Below are positions 13,626-19,299 of a stretch of DNA of 19,299 nucleotides, one piece after another. The stretch's first letter is position 1; every line of letters starts with the position of its first letter. The notes under the pieces are model-generated. The model was not told the origin of the DNA. It saw only the letters and a program-made list of their open reading frames with translations, and made no database searches. The position numbers and the translations under genes are program-made. This DNA comes from Desulfovibrionaceae bacterium (lineage in GTDB: Bacteria; Pseudomonadota; Gammaproteobacteria; Burkholderiales; Burkholderiaceae_C), in assembly GCA_009778355.1 (NCBI GenBank), contig WRJY01000325.1, positions 1-19,299 on the forward strand, written 5' to 3'.

Positions 13626-16600
13626 CAGGGTTGTTCGTCGTCGATCAGGCCGGGACGTTCTTCGTGGGGCCGGGTGTCGCGGATGGCGTGGAACACCTCG
13701 TCGGGCAGTTCGGCCAGCAGTTGGGCCACGTCCCAGGCGGTGGCTTCTTGTATATCGACCTCGCGGCCAATGCGTTTGATGGCGGGTTCCAGTTCGTTGC
13801 GCAGGCGTTCGATGCCGGTGATTTCAATGAAGTGCCAGCTCAGGCCACCGAACTGTCCGCGTTGCGCGTTGACGGCGGGCAGCCAGCGTTGCAGGGTGTA
13901 GTAACGCTTGAACTCCTTGTCCTTGGCGAAACCGGTGATTTCGACGATCAGGTTGAAGCGGCGGCCTCCGGGCGTTGTGATGCGGCACAAAAAGTCGGGC
14001 ACATAGCGCCGCTCCTTGCCCGCGCGGTCGGTGTAGGGAATCTCGAAGCCGAGGAAGGCGTTCTTCACGTAACTTTCGACCGCATCGAGCTGCTCGAAGG
14101 TCTTGGCCGCGAGTTGCTCCCAACTGTCGGTATCGGCGACCACATAGTTGACCGGGCTGCGCTTGGTGGGGAACACCGGCTTGGCGGTGCTGGCTTGCAC
14201 GTTGGCCGTGCTGCCGCGCGGGTTGTAGCGGTTGAGCAGCGGCGCCACGAGCGGCGTTTTGTTCTCGGCTTCGCGTGCCTGCCGATGCACTGCCGCCGCT
14301 TCGATGCCTTGCCAGATGCTGGCTGCCACGGCGTCCGGGTTGTAGTAGCTGACCAAGCGGCGCATCGCGGGATTGGCGCCGCCAACGATGTCGATCTTGC
14401 GCTCGTACCACTGCGCGGCGATGCGCAGGATGCCGTCGAAGTGCTCGAACTGCACGGCGCCGAATTGATTGCGGTAGTAGCGCGACAGGGTGACCCGGGC
14501 GGCCCAATAGATAGCTTGCTGGTCGCGCATGTCTTCGACGGCGAGCTTGAGCTTTTGCGTATCGCCGGAAAACGCATTGCCCAGGGTGGTTTCCGTGGGC
14601 AGCTTGGCCAGGTTGATCTCGAACGGCGGCGTGCCGGAAAAATCGGCTTCGATCGCATCGGTGGGCACGCTGAGCTTGTAGCCCAGCACGTTGGGGAATT
14701 CGATGGTCAGTTCAGACCGCTCGGGCAGGGCGCGCAGGTAGTTGATGTCCTGCGGCGTCGGCAGTTGCGAGGCGCCGCCTTTGAAGAGCTTGAAGGGCAC
14801 GCCGATGATGTGTGCGTACTCGGGCGGGAATTTGCCGGTCTTGGGGTCGATGAAGTATTCGCGCCGCCGCAGCGCACGGCCCGCGACCTGCTCGCACAGC
14901 AGTTGCGAACCAAAGGCGCGCACGCCGGCGATGTGCGTGACGGTGTTGGCATCCCACCCTTCCGTGAGCATACCGACGCTGACCACGCAGCGGATGTGCT
15001 GCCCCAATCTGCCGGGCCTGCCGACGGTGTTGACCACTTCGCGCAGCAGGTCCGCATCGGTCAACGCGGCGACAGAGCGGTGAGGATGGGTGATGCGGTA
15101 TTCGCGCTTGAATTCCTCGATTTCGGTGGCGAAGACTTTCTTGAAATCCTCGTTGACCTGGCCGGAATGTTCGAGCGCGTCGGAGTCGATCAGCAGCGTT
15201 GGCGGGCGCTTGTGCGGCAGGCGCGTCTTGGGGTCGAAGTTGGAGAACAGGTCGAGCGTGCCGGGCACCACCATTGGCTGCCCGTCGGACGAAAGGGTTT
15301 CGTAACCGGCGATCAGTTTGTAAACCTCCTTCGAGACGGTGGTGTTGCTGCACACGGCGATGAAAACCGGCGGCGCGGTGAATATGTCACGGCGGCGCTC
15401 GCCCTGTTCGCGCATCCCCTTGTCGTAGGCCGCGTAGTGGGCGTAGAACTGGTCGAGCGCCTGCTTGAGCAATGAGGGCAGTTGCGGCGGCGCTTCGACC
15501 TGGGACTTGGCGTCCTTGGCGGCGCGTTGTCTGGTTTCGGCGCGTTCAGTGCGCTGACCTTTCTTCGGCAATTCGTCCTTGCATTTCTCGTAGAGATTGC
15601 GAAGGGTCGGCTCTTCCAGCGTTTGCGCGTTGTCTTCCACCGGGAGGAAGGGGATCTTGACCAGTCCGGATTCGATGGCTTCGATCAGGCCGAAATCGGA
15701 CACCACCCACGGAAAGTACGAATAGGCAATCCACCCCGAACCGGCCAGAAAGTAGGGCGTGGCGGAAAGGTCGTACACGCTGGAGACTTGCCAGCGCCGC
15801 GCCACTTCTCGCACACCGTTGAACCAGACGGCGGCGCGCTCGTTTTCGGTGGCGCTGTTTTCCTCGTCGCTGTCGCGCCCTTTGGCGCGTGGCAAATAGC
15901 AGTGGTGGGCTTCGTCGTTGAAGACGGCCATGCGCCGCCCCGGTTTGAAGCCGGGCATCACGCGGCGCATGATGTCGGCGGCGGTTTCGAGTGCGACGGA
16001 TTTCCTGCCATCCGCATCGAGCTTTCCATCGAGCGGACTCTTTTTGTTGCCGCCAATCTGGCGGGCCTCGAAGGCGTGAAAGTTGGTGATGACCAGACGC
16101 GCATTGAGTCCGGCAAGCAAGCCCATGCGATCCGGCGGAACCAGTTGGCGCTGGCGGTAATAGTCGGCGGCATCCACATCGCGCTCTGCCAGCGTGTCCA
16201 CGCGCAGCACCGACAAACGATCGCGGATGGTGACGCCCGGCGCAACGATCAGGAAGTAATCGGCGTAGCGCGGATCGTTGCGGTATTCACAGCGGTTGAG
16301 GTAGTGATAGAGCAACAGGCACGCCATCACCACTGTTTTGCCGGTACCGGTGGCCATCTTGAAGCAGATGCGGGGCAGCACGCTGGCCGCGTCTTCCACG
16401 GACTCGTTTGCAAGACGCAGTTCTTGCAAAACATGCGTTCCGGCATTGGATTTGGCGGCGACTTCGTTGAGCCAAATGGCCGTTTCCACCGCTTCGCGCT
16501 GCGCGAAGAAAAGGCGCTTGTGGCTGGGGCGTTCGGGGTCGAGAAACCAGTACGTCAGCAACTGGCGCGTAACGCGGCTGGTTGCGCCTTCGTAGCCGCT

Positions 16601-16879
16601 TTGCCGCCATGCTTCAACCTGCGCCCGTACCAGATTGACCAGCTTGTCCCGGTATTCGGCGACATGGTCATTGAGGTCGAACATGCTGGCCTGTGGCTGC
16701 CGGCCCAATGGTATCTGCGGCGTCGATGGCGCAAAGATGCGGCGTCCGGGCAGGGGCCGTTCATAGTTCAGGCTTCCATCATCGGCTGTCGCATAGTGAT
16801 AGGCGGGCGCATCGTAAGGCCCATTCAGGATGGGAGAGGAAGCGCCTGCGTGCGGGAGTTGCCTGTTCTTGGATGCCAT
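13625..16879 (-). CDS. Type III-like restriction endonuclease, Res subunit (SF2 helicase-nuclease)
   Basis: A 1084-residue protein. Helicase motifs run in order: Q-like FFAQREA at 124-130, Walker A MATGTGKT at 175-182, DEAH at 322-325, DLSATP at 370-375, SVGMLTEGWDAN ending at 645, and motif VI QVAGRALRR at 664-672. A C-terminal nuclease-like domain has PDF with D962 and VEIT with E980, so the PD-(D/E)xK site reads E-x-T982 where lysine is usual. This domain plan (ATP-driven translocase plus nuclease) is that of type III Res, within the larger group annotated after Bordetella pertussis (BPTD_3080-like). It is first in the operon, ahead of the PIN and mod genes. The ATG at 16879 lacks a clear Shine-Dalgarno; the frame extends to GTG 16936, but that start would sit in the aldolase terminator. 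Confidence 0.88.
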   Translation of the reverse strand: MASKNRQLPHAGASSPILNGPYDAPAYHYATADDGSLNYERPLPGRRIFAPSTPQIPLGRQPQASMFDLNDHVAEYRDKLVNLVRAQVEAWRQSGYEGATSRVTRQLLTYWFLDPERPSHKRLFFAQREAVETAIWLNEVAAKSNAGTHVLQELRLANESVEDAASVLPRICFKMATGTGKTVVMACLLLYHYLNRCEYRNDPRYADYFLIVAPGVTIRDRLSVLRVDTLAERDVDAADYYRQRQLVPPDRMGLLAGLNARLVITNFHAFEARQIGGNKKSPLDGKLDADGRKSVALETAADIMRRVMPGFKPGRRMAVFNDEAHHCYLPRAKGRDSDEENSATENERAAVWFNGVREVARRWQVSSVYDLSATPYFLAGSGWIAYSYFPWVVSDFGLIEAIESGLVKIPFLPVEDNAQTLEEPTLRNLYEKCKDELPKKGQRTERAETRQRAAKDAKSQVEAPPQLPSLLKQALDQFYAHYAAYDKGMREQGERRRDIFTAPPVFIAVCSNTTVSKEVYKLIAGYETLSSDGQPMVVPGTLDLFSNFDPKTRLPHKRPPTLLIDSDALEHSGQVNEDFKKVFATEIEEFKREYRITHPHRSVAALTDADLLREVVNTVGRPGRLGQHIRCVVSVGMLTEGWDANTVTHIAGVRAFGSQLLCEQVAGRALRRREYFIDPKTGKFPPEYAHIIGVPFKLFKGGASQLPTPQDINYLRALPERSELTIEFPNVLGYKLSVPTDAIEADFSGTPPFEINLAKLPTETTLGNAFSGDTQKLKLAVEDMRDQQAIYWAARVTLSRYYRNQFGAVQFEHFDGILRIAAQWYERKIDIVGGANPAMRRLVSYYNPDAVAASIWQGIEAAAVHRQAREAENKTPLVAPLLNRYNPRGSTANVQASTAKPVFPTKRSPVNYVVADTDSWEQLAAKTFEQLDAVESYVKNAFLGFEIPYTDRAGKERRYVPDFLCRITTPGGRRFNLIVEITGFAKDKEFKRYYTLQRWLPAVNAQRGQFGGLSWHFIEITGIERLRNELEPAIKRIGREVDIQEATAWDVAQLLAELPDEVFHAIRDTRPHEERPGLIDDEQP

Positions 16880-16926
16880 ACAAAACAAAAACCAGGTGCC
16901 TTTATGGCGATGAGGAACGAACCCAC

Positions 16927-16955
16927 AAAAAACCACCGTGCAGATGCGGTGGTTT
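16927..16955 (-). terminator. Intrinsic terminator of the class I aldolase gene
   Basis: On the - strand AAACCACCG (16955-16947) and its perfect complement (16938-16930) form a 9-bp stem with an 8-nt loop; the T-run from 16932 to 16927 overlaps the stem base. It lies 35-60 bases after the aldolase stop. The res start is only about 50 bases further, so the operon promoter must lie in or just after this terminator. Confidence 0.8.
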
Positions 16956-16989
16956 GCTGGCCTTGTTCAGACCGGCAGATGGCATTGCT

Positions 16990-17877
16990 TCAAGTGATCG
17001 ACGCCTGGTAGATGGATTCGACCGACTGGTCCAGCGCGGCGTTGAATTCGGCGTCGCTTTGCTGGGCGGTCAGCCCTTCGGTCAGCGCGCGGCTGAAGCT
17101 GGCGATGACGCCGGGGTTCTGGGCCAGCAGCGCGTTCGATTCGTCGCGGCTGTAGCCGCCGGACAGCGCTACCACGCGCAGGATGCGCGGGTGCCGGACC
17201 AGTTCGGCGTAGAAGCCAGGAACGCTCGGGATAGTGAGCTTGAGCATGACCTGCTGTCCGTGCGCCAGCGCGTCGAGTTGCCTGAGCAGCGCGGTCTTGA
17301 GCAGCGATTCGGCCTCTTTCTTGTCGGCGGCCTTGATGTTGACCTCCGGCTCGATGATGGGCATCAGGCCGGCGGCCAGAATCTGCTTGCCGACCTCGAA
17401 CTGCTGCGCCGCCACGGCGTCGATGCCCTTGGCGTTGGCGCCGTTGATGACCGAGCGCATCTTGGTGCCGAAGATGCCCTTGGCGGCGGCGCGCTCCAGC
17501 AGCGCGTCCAGGCCCGGCATGGGCTTCATCAACTGCACGCCGTCGGCCTCGGCGGCCAGGCCCTTGTCCACCTTGAGAAAGGGCACGACCTGCTTTTTGC
17601 GCCACAGGTAGTCGGCGGCGGCCATGCCGCCGAATTGGCGGTCCATGGTCATCTCGAACAGGATCGCGCCGAGCACGCGCTGGCCGGTGAAAGCTGGGCT
17701 GGTGACGATGCGCTCGCGCATGGCGTGCACCAGATCGAACATCTGGGCCTCGCTGCCGTAGCTCGATTCCTCGATGCCGTACAGCCGCAGCGCCTTGGGC
17801 GTGCTGCCGCCGCTTTGGTCGAGCGCGGCGATGAAGCCCTTGCCCTTGGCCATCTTGTCGAGTTGCTCTTGATTCAT
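16990..17877 (-). CDS. Fructose-bisphosphate aldolase class I (bacterial Fda type)
   Basis: A 295-residue protein starting at ATG 17877 after AAGGAAATCCCC, a fair ribosome-binding site. It cleaves fructose 1,6-bisphosphate to dihydroxyacetone phosphate and glyceraldehyde 3-phosphate in glycolysis, or the reverse in gluconeogenesis. Class I features are visible: GFIAALDQSGGSTPKAL at residues 14-30, PFLKVDKGL at 99-107, the conserved IIEPEVNI at 174-181 with catalytic glutamates, and MLKLTIP at 211-217 with K213 as the expected Schiff-base lysine. No metal-binding class II motifs are present. Length matches the staphylococcal-type class I enzyme. It has its own likely promoter and a strong terminator, so it forms a single-gene transcript downstream of the Kdo hydroxylase gene. 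The frame is open to 18075, but that extension has no coding character. Confidence 0.92.
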   Translation of the reverse strand: MNQEQLDKMAKGKGFIAALDQSGGSTPKALRLYGIEESSYGSEAQMFDLVHAMRERIVTSPAFTGQRVLGAILFEMTMDRQFGGMAAADYLWRKKQVVPFLKVDKGLAAEADGVQLMKPMPGLDALLERAAAKGIFGTKMRSVINGANAKGIDAVAAQQFEVGKQILAAGLMPIIEPEVNIKAADKKEAESLLKTALLRQLDALAHGQQVMLKLTIPSVPGFYAELVRHPRILRVVALSGGYSRDESNALLAQNPGVIASFSRALTEGLTAQQSDAEFNAALDQSVESIYQASIT

Positions 17878-18211
17878 GGGGATTTCCTTGATTTGCTGGG
17901 AATGCTGCGCAACGCGCCTGCGCCACCGGCGGACGGGCGACGCGGAGTTTTTCGCGATTGTAGGGGGCGCGCTCTTTGCCTGACCTCGATACGCCTCGGT
18001 GAAGCCCATGCCTGTTTGGACCGGGCTTGGCCTGTTCTGGACTTGTCGAAGGGTCGAAGCGCTTGCGCAGGGCAAGCGTGATCTGGCCTCGAAGCGTTTT
18101 CGCGCGCCTGGCTTCGGCGAAAGGACGCGTCTGCTGAAAACCGTATGGCGTTCGATGGCCGCAGCCCCATTTCCACGAAGGGAGGGGACTATCGGCGCAA
18201 CGCCGGGAAAT
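17878..18211. other. 334-base intergenic region with inverted repeats between Kdo hydroxylase and aldolase genes
   Basis: No convincing gene. It contains the aldolase promoter and long leader. A 7-bp inverted repeat with a 5-nt loop lies at 18060-18066/18072-18078 (CGCTTGC/GCAAGCG). A looser TTTCGC/GCGAAA pair lies nearby, around 18098-18123. The stretch around 18030-18060 (CTGGACTTGTCGAAGGG) recalls the dispersed 'CTTCGACAAGCTC'-type intergenic repeats common in betaproteobacteria, but in degenerate form. No T-run terminator for the Kdo hydroxylase gene is evident. Confidence 0.4.
17957..17962 (-). promoter_or_regulatory. Probable -10 box (TACAAT) of the aldolase gene
   Basis: Reading the - strand, CCCTACAATCGCG contains a near-consensus -10 hexamer about 80 bases before the aldolase start. 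The expected -35 position holds only a weak match (GGTCAG region). The predicted leader is long and GC-rich. Confidence 0.4.
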
Positions 18212-19129
18212 TTATCTCGTCTGCGCCGTGCCGACGCCTGCCAGGGGGTGGCCCATGAGGCGGGTCAGGATGGCCAGCGGGCTGTTTTCCGGGTGGAGTT
18301 CACGGCCTGGGGGCAGGTGCAGCGTTTGTTCCATCATGTACTGGCCGCTTGCAACGCCGTGCGCGGCTCCGTCGGCATAGCACACCCACACGCAGTTGGG
18401 CGGGAAGGGCTGGGTGGCTACCGTGCCGTTTTGCTGATACTGCTCGTCTTCCTTCATCAGGTTGTGCAGGTTGAACATCAAGTGGTCGTATTCGCTGCGC
18501 ACTGATTTGGTGGCGCCCACCATATTGAGCAGTTTGGCCTTGAGCGGGCTGTAGGGCGGGATCTTCGGCAGGTAGCGTTTGGCAACGGTTTCAAACGGTT
18601 CGCCCACCCGCCATACGCGCGGCGCGCCGTTGGGGTTGAGGTTGGTGAAGATGCGCAAAATCCGCTCGCCATAGGTCGGGCGGGTGGCAAAGGCGTCGAA
18701 ATGCATACGCCGGTCGTCGGCGTGTACCGACTGGGCGCGCGTTTCCACCTGCTTGGGCCGAAAGCTCGTGGGGGCGACGCGCAGCGCGCCGCGGTAGTGC
18801 GGGAACAGGCCATCGGCCAGCGTGAGCGCCAGTTGCCGGTAACGGCCCAGCATGGCGGCCAGCAGTTTTTGCTCCTCCGGCGTGCCGGCTGCGTGCTTGA
18901 GTACGCCATCGCTGCCCAAGCTCACGTTGCGCGAGCCGGCTTTGAGCATGTCCTCGCGCAGCAGCGCCTGCTCGGGCGGCGAGAGCGGCAGCGACAGATG
19001 CGGAAAGTAGAGCACCTGCCCGGCTTCCAGCGCGGCGGTCCATTCGGCCTGTTTTTCAGGTACGCCGGCGGGCGCGGCCCAGTCGGAAAAGTCGAGTTCG
19101 ACGATGGGGGAGGCGGCGGCATTGGTCAT
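18212..19129 (-). CDS. kdoO: Kdo hydroxylase (Fe(II)/2-oxoglutarate-dependent, KdoO family)
   Basis: A 305-residue protein. The family hydroxylates the 3-position of Kdo in the inner core of lipopolysaccharide, giving Ko, using Fe(II), oxygen and 2-oxoglutarate; Burkholderia members are the reference. Visible features are VLYFPHLSLPLS near residue 40, SLGSDGVLKHAAGT at 70-83, the iron-binding H-x-D in MHFDAF (H143, D145), preceded by VHADDRR, and the distal histidine H257 in AAHGVASGQYMMEQT, followed by a typical C-terminal LPRLMG-like end (LTRLMGHPLAGV). The ATG at 19129 has GGAGAA about 9 nt upstream. It is a single gene on the - strand. It adds a second envelope-lipid modification to the lipid A sugar locus at the left end of the window, though the two are not linked in one operon. 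Confidence 0.88.
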   Translation of the reverse strand: MTNAAASPIVELDFSDWAAPAGVPEKQAEWTAALEAGQVLYFPHLSLPLSPPEQALLREDMLKAGSRNVSLGSDGVLKHAAGTPEEQKLLAAMLGRYRQLALTLADGLFPHYRGALRVAPTSFRPKQVETRAQSVHADDRRMHFDAFATRPTYGERILRIFTNLNPNGAPRVWRVGEPFETVAKRYLPKIPPYSPLKAKLLNMVGATKSVRSEYDHLMFNLHNLMKEDEQYQQNGTVATQPFPPNCVWVCYADGAAHGVASGQYMMEQTLHLPPGRELHPENSPLAILTRLMGHPLAGVGTAQTR

Positions 19130-19211
19130 GGCAAAAGTTCTCCGTGGTCAAAATCGGAATACAAGCATAACCCTATCAGCCTGCCGGTTTGAAATGGCCG
19201 AACGCCAGGTC

Positions 19212-19299
19212 TGACCTTGCCCCTGAAAACCGCATCCCTTGCTGAGGTGGTTCAATCGAAGCAAGGAGATAAGAAATGGCAAAGCCATCAAGGGCGCGA
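19212..19299 (+). mobile_element. Possible left end of an insertion sequence (IS3-like), cut by window edge
   Basis: TGACCTTGCCCCTGAAAAC beginning at 19212 resembles the TGA-starting termini of IS3-family elements, and a small ORF with a strong ribosome-binding site opens about 60 bases inside, as orfA does. Only one end is visible, so neither the matching right end nor a target duplication can be checked here. Confidence 0.3.
19276..19299 (+). CDS. Start of an unidentified + strand gene, partial at the window edge
   Basis: ATG 19276 is preceded by AAGGAGAT, a near-perfect Shine-Dalgarno, at 7-8 nt spacing. Only eight codons are present (MAKPSRAR), basic in character. That would suit a DNA-binding transposase OrfA or many other proteins. 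A short inverted repeat (CCTTGC/GCAAGG) flanks the region just before the ribosome-binding site and could form a hairpin masking it. Product unknown. Confidence 0.45.

Noticed and set aside
13631..15475. 614-codon + strand frame opposite res
   Set aside because: Antisense shadow; similar long frames occur opposite mod and purC. The - strand has ordered helicase motifs.
17878..18075. N-terminal extension of the aldolase to 361 residues
   Set aside because: Exceeds family length, would span the TACAAT promoter box, and a good ribosome-binding site lies before ATG 17877.

Overview
The window is GC-rich DNA (roughly 65% by eye, strong G/C third-position bias). It most likely comes from a betaproteobacterium of the order Burkholderiales. 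The grounds are a Kdo-hydroxylase gene of the Burkholderia/Bordetella type, a composition and promoter style (TACAAT-like -10 boxes) typical of that order, a lipid A amino-sugar locus resembling the Bordetella lgm genes, and a fructose-bisphosphate aldolase/purC neighbourhood. No rRNA, tRNA or CRISPR array was seen.

Left part (1-5438): cell-envelope glycosylation. A ChbG/YdjC-type deacetylase overlaps an ArnT-like lipid A glycosyltransferase on the + strand. Convergent to them are a polyprenyl-phosphate glycosyltransferase (GT2) and an overlapping GtrA-type membrane protein. Together these give the four activities expected for making, deacetylating, flipping and transferring an undecaprenyl-phosphate amino sugar to lipid A. 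A GT87 integral-membrane glycosyltransferase follows on the + strand.

Middle (5439-7646): a scarred stretch. It holds a short remnant of a membrane-protein C-terminus, an AT-rich inverted repeat, an antitoxin-like small gene, and a truncated PIN toxin whose reading frame runs into an outer-membrane efflux lipoprotein (NodT/OprM type) that has no pump partners here.

Centre (7669-10370, - strand): a fatty-acyl-CoA ligase and purC.

Right of centre (10507-16879, - strand): a type III-like restriction-modification operon transcribed res - PIN nuclease - mod. A complete VapC-like PIN gene is placed exactly between restriction and methylation subunits, coupled by a 1-nt overlap and a 2-nt gap, and no antitoxin gene is visible. 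The methylase target-recognition segment is an island of about 44% GC inside about 65-70% GC sequence. The operon lies between a class I fructose-bisphosphate aldolase gene, with its terminator intact, and purC. This res-PIN-mod operon is the best candidate for an undescribed system in the window.

Right end (16990-19299): class I aldolase, a 334-base structured gap, Kdo hydroxylase, and at the very edge the start of a + strand gene with a strong ribosome-binding site, possibly the left end of an insertion sequence.
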